Below are positions 33,140 to 43,040 of a stretch of 64,000 nucleotides of DNA, one piece after another. Each line of letters opens with the position of its first letter. The first letter of the stretch is position 1. Both the position numbers and the translations under genes were made by a program. A model generated the notes under the pieces. The model did not search any database. It was not told the DNA's origin and saw only the letters and a program-made list of their open reading frames with translations. Source of the stretch: Anaeromyxobacter diazotrophicus (lineage in GTDB: Bacteria; Myxococcota; Myxococcia; Myxococcales; Anaeromyxobacteraceae); the NCBI RefSeq assembly GCF_013340205.1, contig NZ_BJTG01000013.1, positions 19,035 through 83,034 on the forward strand, in the 5' to 3' direction.

Positions 33140-33168
33140 TTGGTGCGTCCGCGCCCGCGGGGTTACAC
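33140..33168 (+). promoter_or_regulatory. putative promoter of the type I-beta DAHP synthase gene, possibly leaderless
   Basis: TTGGTG (33140-33145), 17-bp spacer, TTACAC (33163-33168). The ATG at 33176 is only 7 bp beyond the -10, so transcription would start at or next to the start codon. No ribosome-binding site is visible before the ATG, which agrees with a leaderless mRNA. Confidence 0.4.
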
Positions 33169-33175
33169 TCCCGCG

Positions 33176-34195
33176 ATGCTCATCGTGATGAAGCCGCACG
33201 CCACCCCCTCGGAGGTGGAGGCGGTGGCGGAGAAGATCCGCGGGCTCGGCTACACGCCGCACGCGATCCCGGGGGCGCAGCGCGTCGCGATCGGCATCAC
33301 CGGCAACAAGGGGGCGCTGGAGGTGGGGCTCTTCACCGGCATGCCGGGCGTGGCCGACGCGATCCGCGTCTCGCAGCCGTTCAAGCTCGTCTCGCGCGAG
33401 GTCAAGGAGGAGGACACCGTCCTCGACGTCGGCGGCGCGACGCTGGGCGGGCGGGCGGTGGCCGTCATCGCCGGGCCGTGCTCGGTCGAGTCGAAGGAGC
33501 AGCTCCTCGAGGCCGCGCGCGGCGTGAAGGCGCTCGGCGCCACCTTCCTGCGCGGCGGGGCGTTCAAGCCGCGCACCAGCCCCTACGAGTTCCAGGGGCT
33601 CGGCGAGCAGGGGCTGAAGCTGCTCGCGCTGGCGCGCGAGGAGACGGGCCTCAAGGTCGTGACCGAGGTCATGGACCCGGACGACCTGGCGGTCTGCGCC
33701 GAGTACGCCGACGTGCTCCAGATCGGCGCCCGCAGCATGCAGAACTTCCCGCTCCTGCGCCGGCTCGGCGCGGTGAAGCGGCCGGTGCTGCTCAAGCGCG
33801 GGCCGTCGGCCACCATCAAGGAGCTGCTCATGGCCGCCGAGTACATCCTGGCCCACGGCAACTACCAGGTGGCGCTCTGCGAGCGCGGCATCCGCACCTT
33901 CGAGACCATGACCCGCAACACGCTCGACCTGAACGCCGTCCCGGTGCTGAAGTCGCTCACGCACCTGCCGGTGGTGGTCGACCCGTCGCACGGCATCGGG
34001 CTCCGCCAGCACGTGCCCGCCATGGCGAGGGCGGGCGTGGCGGCCGGCGCCGACGGGCTCATCATCGAGGTGCACCCCCACCCCGAGCAGGCGCTCTCGG
34101 ACGGCCACCAGTCGCTGGCGCTGCCCGAGTTCGCCGAGCTGATGAAGCAGGTGCGGGTGATCGCGGGGGCCGTCGGCCGCCCGCTCGCCGGCTAG
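33176..34195 (+). CDS. aroF: 3-deoxy-7-phosphoheptulonate synthase, type I-beta (AroF/AroA, TIGR01361) with N-terminal regulatory domain
   Basis: A 339-residue DAHP synthase that condenses phosphoenolpyruvate and erythrose-4-phosphate, the entry to the shikimate pathway. Residues 1-68 ([17 protein letters not shown]...) form the ferredoxin-like domain that gives feedback control in the Thermotoga enzyme. The barrel has [76 protein letters not shown] and [38 protein letters not shown]. Metal ligands are in these motifs (Cys, His, Glu, Asp). Its last 4 bp overlap the end of the convergent type I-alpha gene. The operator candidate upstream suggests it is the regulated copy. Confidence 0.96.
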   Translation: MLIVMKPHATPSEVEAVAEKIRGLGYTPHAIPGAQRVAIGITGNKGALEVGLFTGMPGVADAIRVSQPFKLVSREVKEEDTVLDVGGATLGGRAVAVIAGPCSVESKEQLLEAARGVKALGATFLRGGAFKPRTSPYEFQGLGEQGLKLLALAREETGLKVVTEVMDPDDLAVCAEYADVLQIGARSMQNFPLLRRLGAVKRPVLLKRGPSATIKELLMAAEYILAHGNYQVALCERGIRTFETMTRNTLDLNAVPVLKSLTHLPVVVDPSHGIGLRQHVPAMARAGVAAGADGLIIEVHPHPEQALSDGHQSLALPEFAELMKQVRVIAGAVGRPLAG

Positions 34196-35259
34196 CCCGC
34201 CCGGCGCGCCTCGCGCCTCCGCCGCACGCCCGCCGCCAGCAGCTCGAGCGCCGCCACCGTGTCCTCGAAGCCGAGGCAGGCGTCGGTGATGCTCTGGCCG
34301 TAGGCGAGCGGCCGCCCGGGCTCGAGGTCCTGGCGCCCGCCCACGAGGTGGCTCTCGATCATGACGCCCGCGATGCGCCCCTCGCCCGCCGCGAGCTGGC
34401 CGGCGATCGCCTCGCACACCGGGAGCTGCCGCTGGGCGTCCTTGCGGCTGTTGGCGTGGCTGGCGTCGATCATGAGGTGCGGGTCGAGCCCCACGCGCGT
34501 GAGCTCCTCGCAGGCGCCGGCCACGCTCTGGGCGTCGTAGTTGGGCGCGCGCCCGCCGCGCAGGATGAGGTGGCCGTCCCCGTTGCCGAGGGTGGCGACG
34601 ATGGCGGAGTGGCCACCCTTCGTCACCGAGAGGAAGTGGTGCGGCTCGCGGGCGGCGCGGATGGCGTCCACCGCGATCCGGACGTTGCCGTCGGTGCCGT
34701 TCTTGAAGCCCACCGGGCAGGAGAGGCCGCTCGCCAGCTCGCGGTGCACCTGGCTCTCGGTGGTGCGCGCGCCGATGGCGCCCCAGGAGACGAGGTCGGC
34801 CAGGTACTGCGGGGTGATCATGTCGAGGTACTCGCAGCCGGCCGGGAGCCCCAGCTCCGCCACGTCGAGCAGGAGCTCGCGGGCGATGCGCAGGCCGCGG
34901 TTGATCTGGAAGGTGCCGTCGAGGTCGGGGTCGTTGATGAGCCCCTTCCAGCCCACGGTGGTGCGCGGCTTCTCGAAGTAAACGCGCATGACGAGCTCGA
35001 GGTCGCCGGCGAGCCGCCGCCGCTCCGCGGCCAGGCGCGCGGCGTACTCGCGCGCGGCGCGCACGTCGTGGATGGAGCAGGGGCCGACCACCACCGCCAG
35101 CCGGTCGTCCTCGCCGTGCAGGATCCGGTGCAGCGCCTGGCGCGCGGCGTGGACCACCTCCGCCGCCCGCTCGGTGCACGGGAACTCGCGGATGAGGTGG
35201 GCCGGCGGCGCCAGCTCGTGGATGGCCGCGATCCGGACGTCGTCCGTCTTGTGAGGCAT
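34192..35259 (-). CDS. aroG: 3-deoxy-7-phosphoheptulonate synthase, type I-alpha (AroG-like)
   Basis: A 355-residue DAHP synthase of the E. coli AroF/G/H type. Signatures: [125 protein letters not shown], and [14 protein letters not shown]. It lies 49 bp downstream of the DUF1003 gene, on the same strand as the trp operon, and overlaps the type I-beta gene tail by 4 bp. It may be expressed with, or just after, trpA. The species thus has two unrelated-sequence DAHP synthases side by side. Confidence 0.97.
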   Translation of the reverse strand: MPHKTDDVRIAAIHELAPPAHLIREFPCTERAAEVVHAARQALHRILHGEDDRLAVVVGPCSIHDVRAAREYAARLAAERRRLAGDLELVMRVYFEKPRTTVGWKGLINDPDLDGTFQINRGLRIARELLLDVAELGLPAGCEYLDMITPQYLADLVSWGAIGARTTESQVHRELASGLSCPVGFKNGTDGNVRIAVDAIRAAREPHHFLSVTKGGHSAIVATLGNGDGHLILRGGRAPNYDAQSVAGACEELTRVGLDPHLMIDASHANSRKDAQRQLPVCEAIAGQLAAGEGRIAGVMIESHLVGGRQDLEPGRPLAYGQSITDACLGFEDTVAALELLAAGVRRRREARRAG

Positions 35260-35308
35260 GCGGCGATGTTAGCCGCCGGGAGCCCTCCGGCGCCAGGCCG
35301 CCCCGGCC

Positions 35309-35842
35309 TCAGCGCGGCTCGCCGGGCCCGCTGTCGTTCACGTGCTGCAGGTGCTCCAGCACCTTCTCCGGCCGGACGTCGCGCTCGAGCTCGTCCAGCT
35401 CAGGGCTCCCCGACTCCTCCACGCCCATCCGCTCCGCCATCCGCTTCACCAGCCGGATGAGGCGCGTCACCTCGTGTTCCGAGAGCAGGCTCACCTGCAC
35501 GTTCAGGTCGGCGCGCTCGTCGGCGAGCGCCTGCATCCGGTTCTGGCTGATGAGGATGAAGGTGGAGAGGAAGATCGCCTCGACCGAGGCCGCCATGGCG
35601 AGGATCACGTACTGTGCGTCGAAGCGGGGCAGCGGCGAGCCGGGGAGGTTCCAGAGGATCCACCCGCCGAAGAGCGCCAGGTGGACGTACACGAAGGGCA
35701 GGCTGCCCGTGAAGCGGGTGATGGCGTCGGCGAGCCGCTCCTGCCAGCCCTTGGTGCGATCGGCGGTGCGCCGGCGCTCCACCAGCGCGCGGATGTTCCG
35801 GTCCAGGATGGGGGCGAGCACCTCGTGGTCGTCGTGCGGCAT
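35309..35842 (-). CDS. DUF1003 membrane protein
   Basis: A 177-residue protein with two central transmembrane helices (about 48-66, VYVHLALFGGWILWNL, and about 80-98, YVILAMAASVEAIFLSTFI). The family signature reads FTGSLPFVYVHLALFGGWILWN and SVEAIFLSTFILISQNRMQALADERADLNVQVSLLSEHEV. The C-terminal half is charged and helical, with a predicted coiled coil in the cytoplasm. DUF1003 proteins have no firm function. It lies between trpA (76-bp gap) and the AroG-like gene (49-bp gap), all on the minus strand, but a link to aromatic synthesis is unlikely on family grounds. Confidence 0.88.
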   Translation of the reverse strand: MPHDDHEVLAPILDRNIRALVERRRTADRTKGWQERLADAITRFTGSLPFVYVHLALFGGWILWNLPGSPLPRFDAQYVILAMAASVEAIFLSTFILISQNRMQALADERADLNVQVSLLSEHEVTRLIRLVKRMAERMGVEESGSPELDELERDVRPEKVLEHLQHVNDSGPGEPR

Positions 35843-35918
35843 CGCCCGGGAAAGCTGATCACCGCCCGCCCGCCGCGCCGCAGGCGGGCAGACGGCGGGT
35901 GGGCGGGGTCCCGCCCGC

Positions 35919-36745
35919 TCACCGCAGCATGGCGCGCTTGAGCGAGCGCACGAAGCGCCGGACCCGCTCCGCCCGCGCGGCGCGGCTGCCCGGCTCGGCC
36001 AGCCGCGCCACCAGCGCGCTCCCCACCACCACCCCGTCGGCCAGGCGCGCCACCTCGTGCGCCTGGGCGGGCGTGGAGACCCCGAAGCCCACCACCACCG
36101 GCACCGGCGAGGCGGCGCGGACCTCGGCCACCCGCATCGCCAGGTCCTCCGGCAGCGCGCGGCGCGCGCCGGTGACCCCGGTCACGGAAACGAAGTACAG
36201 GAAGCCGCTCGCCACCTCGGCCGCCGCCCGCCGCCGGGCTTCGGTCGAGGTGGGCGCGAGCAGGAACACGGTCTTCACCCCCGCCGCGTCCGCGAACCGC
36301 CGCAGCTCGCCCGCCTCCTCCGGCGGCACGTCCGGGAGGATCACGGCGTCCACCCCGCTCCGCGCCGCGTCGGCGAAGAAGCGCTCGAGCCCGTAGGAGA
36401 GGACGGGGTTCAGGTAGCCCATGAGCGCGAGCCGCACCTGCGAGCGCGCGCGCACGTGCGCCGCCACCTCCAGCGCGCTCGCCACGGTGGTGCCGCTCGC
36501 CAGCGCGCGCTCGGCGGCGCGCTGCAGGGTCGGCCCGTCGGCGATGGGATCCGAGAAGGGCATCCCGATCTCGAGCAGGTCGGTCCCGCCGTCGGCGCAG
36601 GCGACCGCGGCCGCCTTGGCGGTGGCGAGGTCCGGATCGCCCGCCATGAGGTAGGTGACGAGCGCGGCCTCGCCGCGGTCGCGCGCCGCGGCGAACATGG
36701 AGGCGATGCGATCGTCGCGCGCGGCGACGGGGTGCGTGGCCGGGC

Positions 36746-36749
<4 letters not shown>
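35919..36749 (-). CDS. trpA: tryptophan synthase alpha subunit
   Basis: A 276-residue TIM barrel that splits indole-3-glycerol phosphate to indole and glyceraldehyde-3-phosphate. The catalytic Glu is in [30 protein letters not shown] and the catalytic Asp follows in PFSDP(I)[39 protein letters not shown] and [10 protein letters not shown] are canonical. Start ATG 36749 overlaps the trpB stop by 4 bp (ATGA). It is the last gene of the trp operon. A 7-bp stem (near 35864-35888) lies downstream but lacks a T-run. Confidence 0.97.
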
Positions 36750-37995
<1,246 letters not shown>

Positions 37996-37999
<4 letters not shown>

Positions 38000-38616
38000 G
38001 GGGTCTCCTGGGTCGCGCGCTCGATGAAGCGGCGCAGCTTGTCGGGGTCCTTCACGCCGGGCGCGGCCTCGACGCCGCTCGCCACGTCGACCGCCCACGG
38101 CCGCACGGTCCGCACGGCCTCGGCCACGTTCTCCGGCGTGAGGCCGCCCGCCAGGAGCACCGGCACCTGGGCCGCCACCTGGCGCGCCAGCGCCCAGTCG
38201 CAGCGGTCGCCGCTGCCGCCGTAGCCGGGGGACGGCGCGTCGAGGAGGAAGCCGCGGACGCGGTAGCGGTGGAGGTCCGCCAGGCTCTCCGGGCCGGCCA
38301 GCCGCACCGCCTTGAGGGCCGGGAGGGGGTAGCCGTTCACGTCCTCCCACCGCTCGTCGCCGTGGAGCTGGACGACCTGCACGCCCGCCGCCGCGGCGAG
38401 CGCCATCACCGTGGGGGGAGGCTGGTTCACGAACACCCCCACCGCCGTGACGAGCGGGGGCAGGCGGTCGACGATGGCGCGCGCCGCCTCGGCGTCGACG
38501 TGCCGCTTCGAGCCCGGCCAGAGGTTGAACCCGAGCGCGTCGGCGCCGAGCGAGGCGGCGAGCAGCGCGTCCTCGAGGCGGGTGATGCCGCAGATCTTCA
38601 CGCGGACGCGGCTCAC
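37996..38616 (-). CDS. trpF: phosphoribosylanthranilate isomerase
   Basis: A 206-residue TIM-barrel isomerase of the tryptophan pathway. The N-terminal [25 protein letters not shown] holds the catalytic Cys, and the catalytic Asp is in [32 protein letters not shown] and [37 protein letters not shown] complete the phosphate site. The start is GTG 38616, overlapping the trpC stop by 4 bp; the stop overlaps trpB by 4 bp. Length is normal and there is no fusion with trpC. Confidence 0.97.
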
Positions 38617-39392
38617 GACGCGAGCTCCCGCAAGAGCGCCCCGGGGTCGGCCGCCCGCACCAGCGCCTCGCCCACGAGCAGGTTGACCGCGCCGGCGGCG
38701 CGCAGGCGCCGGGCGTCGGCGGCGGTGCGGACGCCGCTCTCGGCGACGCCCTTCACCCCGGGCGGGAGGCGCGGCAGGAGCCGCTCGCTCTGCGCCAGGT
38801 CCACCGCGAAGGTGCGCAGGTCGCGGTTGTTCACGCCCACCAGGCGCGCCCCGGCCGCGAGCGCGCGCTCCAGCTCGCGCTCCTCGTGCACCTCGACCAG
38901 CGCGGCGAGGCCGAGCGCCGCCGCGTCCTCGAGGAGCCGGCGCAGCGCCTCGTCGGGCAGCGCGGCGACGATGAGCAGCACCGCGTCGCCGCCCGCGAGC
39001 CGCGCCTCGAGCAGCTGGTAGCGGTCGAGGACGAAGTCCTTCCGGAGGAGCGGGATCGGGACCGCCGCCCGCACCGCGGCGAGGTCGTCGAGCGAGCCGC
39101 CGAAGCCCGGGCCGTCGGTGAGGACCGAGATGGCCGCCGCGCCCGCCGCCGCGTAGCGGCGCGCCTGCTCCACCGCGTCGAGGCCGGCGGCGATGGCCCC
39201 CGCCGAGGGGCTGGCGCGCTTCACCTCGGCGATGACGCGCACCGGGCCGCCCGGCGCCGAGAGCGCCGCGGCGAGGTCGCGCGCCGGCGGACGCTCGCGG
39301 CAGGCGGCCTCGAGCTCGCGGTCCGGGCGCGCCGCGCGCCGGGCCGCCACCTCGTCCGCCTTGCGCGCCATGATGCCGTCGAGGACGGTCAC
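38613..39392 (-). CDS. trpC: indole-3-glycerol phosphate synthase
   Basis: A 259-residue TIM-barrel synthase. [22 protein letters not shown] contains the substrate-binding lysine. [92 protein letters not shown] and [15 protein letters not shown] match TrpC throughout. The start GTG 39392 overlaps the trpD stop by 4 bp, and the stop overlaps trpF by 4 bp. Some strains label the position near MARKADEV as the start (8 codons in); the coupled GTG is preferred. Confidence 0.97.
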   Translation of the reverse strand: MTVLDGIMARKADEVAARRAARPDRELEAACRERPPARDLAAALSAPGGPVRVIAEVKRASPSAGAIAAGLDAVEQARRYAAAGAAAISVLTDGPGFGGSLDDLAAVRAAVPIPLLRKDFVLDRYQLLEARLAGGDAVLLIVAALPDEALRRLLEDAAALGLAALVEVHEERELERALAAGARLVGVNNRDLRTFAVDLAQSERLLPRLPPGVKGVAESGVRTAADARRLRAAGAVNLLVGEALVRAADPGALLRELAS

Positions 39393-40402
39393 GCCGCACC
39401 GTTCGACAGCGCCCGGAGCCGCTGCAGCTTGTCGAGCGCCGCGCCGGCGTCGAGGGCGCGCTCCGCCACCCGCACCCCGTCCGGCAGGTCGCGGGCCGCG
39501 CCGGCCGCCACCAGCGCCGCCGAGGCGTTGGCGAGCACCGCGTCGCGCGGGGCGCCGCGCTGGCCGGAGAGGACGTCGCCCAGGATGGCGGCGTTGCGCT
39601 CGGCGTCGCCGCCGGCGATCTCGCGCTTCTCCCAGCGCCGGAGCCCCACGTCCTCGGGGACGATGGCGTACCGCTCCAGCTGGCCGTCCTTCACCTCGCA
39701 GACGTGGGTCATGCCGGTGACCGCGATCTCGTCGAGGCCCTCGCCGTGCACGACGAAGGCGTGCCGGGCGCCCAGCGCCGCCAGCACCCCCCCGATGATG
39801 GGCACCCAGCGCGGCTCGTACACGCCCATGACCTGGTGCTGCGCGCCGGCCGGGTTCGCCAGCGGGCCGAGCAGGTTGAAGATGGAGCGCACGCCGAGCT
39901 CGCGCCGGATGCCGGCCACCGCCTTGAAGGCCGGGTGGAGCTTGGGCGCGAAGAGGAAGCCGATGCCGCACTCGGCGATGCAGCGCTCCACCACCTCGCG
40001 GGTGGCGTCCACGTGGACGCCGGCCGCCGCCAGCACGTCGGCCGAGCCGCAGCGCGACGAGACCGAGCGGTTGCCGTGCTTCGCCACGGTGACGCCGGCG
40101 CCCGCCACCACGAAGGCGGCGGTGGTGGAGATGTTGAAGGTGTTCTGGCCGTCCCCGCCGGTGCCGCAGGTGTCGACGAAGACCTCGGCCGCCACGTGCA
40201 CCCGCTCGGCGCGCGCCCGCATCACCTCGGCCGCGCCGGCGATCTCCTCCACCGTCTCGCCCTTGAGCCGCAGGGTCGCCAGGAAGGCGCCCACCTGCGC
40301 CGGGGTGGCGCCGCCGTCGGCGATCTCGTTCATCACGCCCACCGAGTCGGCGCGCGTGAGGTGGTGGCCGAGGACGAGCTTCGCGATCGCCTCCTGGATC
40401 AT
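39389..40402 (-). CDS. trpD: anthranilate phosphoribosyltransferase
   Basis: A 337-residue enzyme that attaches phosphoribosyl to anthranilate. VDTCGTGGDGQNTFNISTTAAFVVAGAGVTVAKHGNRSVSSRCGSADVLAAAGV is the PRPP-binding region, and FLFAPKLHPAFKAVAGIRRELGVRSIFNLLGPLANPAGA is the anthranilate site. The N-terminal helical bundle begins MIQEAIAKLVLGHHLTRADSVGVMNEIADG. The start ATG 40402 overlaps the trpG stop by 4 bp, and the stop overlaps trpC. It is a separate gene, not a TrpGD fusion as in E. coli. Confidence 0.98.
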   Translation of the reverse strand: MIQEAIAKLVLGHHLTRADSVGVMNEIADGGATPAQVGAFLATLRLKGETVEEIAGAAEVMRARAERVHVAAEVFVDTCGTGGDGQNTFNISTTAAFVVAGAGVTVAKHGNRSVSSRCGSADVLAAAGVHVDATREVVERCIAECGIGFLFAPKLHPAFKAVAGIRRELGVRSIFNLLGPLANPAGAQHQVMGVYEPRWVPIIGGVLAALGARHAFVVHGEGLDEIAVTGMTHVCEVKDGQLERYAIVPEDVGLRRWEKREIAGGDAERNAAILGDVLSGQRGAPRDAVLANASAALVAAGAARDLPDGVRVAERALDAGAALDKLQRLRALSNGAA

Positions 40403-40995
40403 CGGCCCCCTCCGCGCGGCAGGCGGGCGAGCCAGTTGCCCAGCAGCGCCTTCCCGCCCTCGGTCAGGATGGACTCGGGGTGGAACTGGACGCCCTCCAC
40501 CTCGAGCCGCCGGTGCCGCAGGCCCATGATCTCCCCCTCGTCGGTCCAGGCGGTGACCGCCAGCGCGGCGGGCAGGCTCCGCCGCTCCACCACCAGCGAG
40601 TGGTACCGCCCGGCGGCGAAGGGCGAGGCGAGCCCCGCGTAGAGCCCCCGGCCGCGGTGGCGGACCGGGCTCGCCTTGCCGTGCACGATCCGGGCGTTGC
40701 GCACCACGCGCCCGCCGAAGGCCTGCCCGATGGCCTGGTGGCCCAGGCACACGCCCAGGATGGGCAGCGCGCCGGCGAGCGCGCCGATGGCCTCGAGCGT
40801 CACGCCGGCCTGGTCGGGCGTGCACGGCCCCGGCGACAGGACGAGCCCGTCCGGGCGGCGCGCGCGGATCCCGGGCACGTCGATGGCGTCGTTGCGGAAC
40901 ACCTCGACCTTCGCCCCCAGCTCGCCCAGGTACTGCACCAGGTTGAAGGTGAAGCTGTCGTAGTTGTCGACGAGCAGCACGCGCGGACCGGTCAC
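40399..40995 (-). CDS. trpG: anthranilate synthase component II (glutamine amidotransferase)
   Basis: A 198-residue GATase1 that feeds ammonia to TrpE. The catalytic cysteine is in LPILGVCLGHQAIGQAFGG, and His/Glu are in GVQFHPESILTEGGKALLGNWL. LLVDNYDSFTFNLVQYLGELGAKVEVFRND and LVLSPGPCTPDQAGVTLEAIG are typical. It could also serve aminodeoxychorismate synthase (PabA), as in Bacillus, since no separate pabA is in view. The start GTG 40995 overlaps the trpE stop by 4 bp and the stop overlaps trpD. Confidence 0.97.
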   Translation of the reverse strand: MTGPRVLLVDNYDSFTFNLVQYLGELGAKVEVFRNDAIDVPGIRARRPDGLVLSPGPCTPDQAGVTLEAIGALAGALPILGVCLGHQAIGQAFGGRVVRNARIVHGKASPVRHRGRGLYAGLASPFAAGRYHSLVVERRSLPAALAVTAWTDEGEIMGLRHRRLEVEGVQFHPESILTEGGKALLGNWLARLPRGGGR

Positions 40996-42551
40996 GGGCG
41001 GCCTCCGCGCCGGGCGACGCGGCGCCGAGCTCCGGCGGCGCGCGCCCGCGGGGCGGCGGCTCTCCCGCGGGGCGCGGGCCGGCGCGGCGCCGCCGCCGGC
41101 CGCGCCTCCAGGTCGCCCGTCTCCGCCTGGGCTACCGCCGCGAAGCAGGCGCGCGCCTTGTTGACCGTCTCGTGGTACTCGGCGGCCGGCTTCGAGTCGT
41201 AGACGAGCCCCGCGCCGGCCTGCACCGACACGCGCCGGCCGCGCTGCACCAGGGTGCGGATGGCGATGCACATCTCCATGTCGCCGCCGCGGTCGAAGTA
41301 GCCGACGGCCCCCGCGTACGGCCCGCGGCGCGCCGGCTCCAGCTCGTCGACGATCTCCATCGCCCGCACCTTGGGCGAGCCGGTGACGGTCCCGGCCGGG
41401 AAGCCGGCCCGCAGCACGTCCACCGCGGAGAGCCCGGCCGCCAGGCGCCCCTTCACCTCGGAGACGAGGTGCATGACGTGGGAGTAGCGCTCGACCGTCT
41501 TGAAGGCGGTGACGCGCACCGTGCCGACCTCCGCCACCCGGCCCACGTCGTTGCGGCCCAGGTCGACCAGCATGACGTGCTCGGCGTTCTCCTTGGGGTC
41601 GGCCCGCAGCTCCGCCTCGAGCCGCGCGTCCTCGGCCGCGTCGGCGCCGCGCCGGCGGGTGCCGGCGATGGGCCGCAGCGTGACCTCGCCCTCCTCGAGC
41701 TTGATGAGCGTCTCGGGCGAGCTGCCCACCAGCGCCCGCTCCCCCTCCTGCAGGTAGAAGAGGTAGGGCGAGGGGTTCACGCGCCGGAGCGCGCGGTAGA
41801 CGTCGAAGGCGGGGACGGTCACCTCGGCGTCGAAGCGCTGCGACAGCACGATCTGCTGGCAGTCGCCCGCCTTCACGTACTCGCGGGCGCGCCGCACCAT
41901 GGCCTCGAACTCCGCCTGTCCGGTGCGCGGCCGGAGCTCGGCCGGCGGCCGCAGCGCGCGCGGGGGCGCCGGCGCCAGCGGCCGCGCCAGCGCGAGCAAG
42001 GTCTCCTCGATCCGCGCCACCGCCGCGGCGTAGAGCGCGCGCGGGTCGTCGCCGCGATCGCAGCGGACCTCGGCCATCACGTGCAGCGTGTGGCGCCGGT
42101 GGTCGAACGCGACCACGCGGTCGTAGTCCATGAAGAGCGCGTCGGGGAAGCCGAGCTCGTCGGGGCGCGTGGCCGGCACGCGCGGCTCGAAGAGCCGGAC
42201 CGCGTCGTAGGAGAACCAGCCGACGAGGCCGCCGGAGAAGCGGGGCGTGCCCTCCACCCGCACCGCGCGGTGCGAGGCGAGGTCGCGGCGGATCTGCTCG
42301 ACCGGATCGCCCGCGTCGCCGAGGCGCCAGGAGAGGACCGCGCGCGGCCCGGCGCCGAGGAAGCTGAAGCGCGCGCTGCGCTCGCCGCCCTCCACCGACT
42401 CGAGCAGGAACGCGTGCTCCTCGCCGCGCGAGAGCTTGAGGAAGGCCGAGACGGGGGTCTCGGTGTCGGCCTCGATCTCGACCCGGACCGGGACCGCCCG
42501 GCCGGGCCGGCACAGCTTCAGGAAGGAGGGGAGATCAGGCTTGGGCGTCAA
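40992..42551 (-). CDS. trpE: anthranilate synthase component I
   Basis: A 519-residue chorismate-using enzyme. The tryptophan feedback element LLES-X10-S is intact (LLES 49-52, Ser63), so allosteric inhibition by tryptophan is expected. The catalytic part contains LRPIAGTRRRGADAAEDARLEAEL, HVMLVDLGRNDVGRVAEVGTV and FPAGTVTGSPKVRAMEIVDELEP. The C-terminus is extended by about 40 Arg/Ala/Pro residues after CFAAVAQAE, an odd low-complexity tail. The start ATG 42551 is 30 bp downstream of panD. That gap is too short for a leader-peptide attenuator, so control of the operon must lie before panD or act on the enzyme. Confidence 0.97.
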   Translation of the reverse strand: MTPKPDLPSFLKLCRPGRAVPVRVEIEADTETPVSAFLKLSRGEEHAFLLESVEGGERSARFSFLGAGPRAVLSWRLGDAGDPVEQIRRDLASHRAVRVEGTPRFSGGLVGWFSYDAVRLFEPRVPATRPDELGFPDALFMDYDRVVAFDHRRHTLHVMAEVRCDRGDDPRALYAAAVARIEETLLALARPLAPAPPRALRPPAELRPRTGQAEFEAMVRRAREYVKAGDCQQIVLSQRFDAEVTVPAFDVYRALRRVNPSPYLFYLQEGERALVGSSPETLIKLEEGEVTLRPIAGTRRRGADAAEDARLEAELRADPKENAEHVMLVDLGRNDVGRVAEVGTVRVTAFKTVERYSHVMHLVSEVKGRLAAGLSAVDVLRAGFPAGTVTGSPKVRAMEIVDELEPARRGPYAGAVGYFDRGGDMEMCIAIRTLVQRGRRVSVQAGAGLVYDSKPAAEYHETVNKARACFAAVAQAETGDLEARPAAAPRRPAPRGRAAAPRARAAGARRRVARRGGRP

Positions 42552-42581
42552 GGGAGACGCGCCAAAGTAGCACCCGGGCGC

Positions 42582-42977
42582 TCACGCGGTCACCCTGCGC
42601 GCCGGGCCCGGCACCTCGGCCACGTCCCGGGCGGTGATGTGGTTCTTCGCGTCCACCAGCACGACCTTGGGCTTGTGCGCCCGCGCCTCCGCCTCGTCCA
42701 GCTCGGCGAAGGTGGCCAGGATGACGAGGTCGCCCGGCTGGTTGAGGTGCGCCGCCGCGCCGTTGATGCAGATGACGCCGGAGCCGCGCGCGCCCTTGAG
42801 CGCGTAGGTCTGCAGCCGGGTGCCGCGGGCGATGTTCCAGATGTGCACCGCCTCGTACTCGGCGATGGCGGCGGCGTCCATGAGGTCCTCGTCGATCGTC
42901 ACCGACCCCTCGTAGTGGAGGTCGGCCTGGGTGACGGTCGCGCGGTGGATCTTGGACTTGAAGAAGGTCCGGCGCAT
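42582..42977 (-). CDS. panD: aspartate 1-decarboxylase precursor
   Basis: A 131-residue pyruvoyl enzyme that makes beta-alanine for pantothenate and coenzyme A. It self-cleaves between Gly24 and Ser25 in [17 protein letters not shown], at the same number as in E. coli. [16 protein letters not shown] and [37 protein letters not shown] are canonical. It is the first gene in front of trpE (30-bp gap, same strand). Either it shares the trp transcript or it carries a promoter for both. Other pan genes are not adjacent. Confidence 0.97.
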   Translation of the reverse strand: MRRTFFKSKIHRATVTQADLHYEGSVTIDEDLMDAAAIAEYEAVHIWNIARGTRLQTYALKGARGSGVICINGAAAHLNQPGDLVILATFAELDEAEARAHKPKVVLVDAKNHITARDVAEVPGPARRVTA

Positions 42978-43040
42978 CGAACTGTCTTAACGCCCTGTGG
43001 CGGTGAGGCGCAAGCGCCGAGGGCGGGATAGGTGTCCGCG

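Noticed and set aside
35864..35888. A GCCCGCC/GGCGGGC stem after trpA as a terminator.
   Set aside because: It has a wide loop and no T-run, so the support is too weak.
42552..42581. Possible tryptophan attenuator in front of trpE.
   Set aside because: Only 30 bp separate panD and trpE, with no leader peptide rich in Trp codons and no terminator hairpin.
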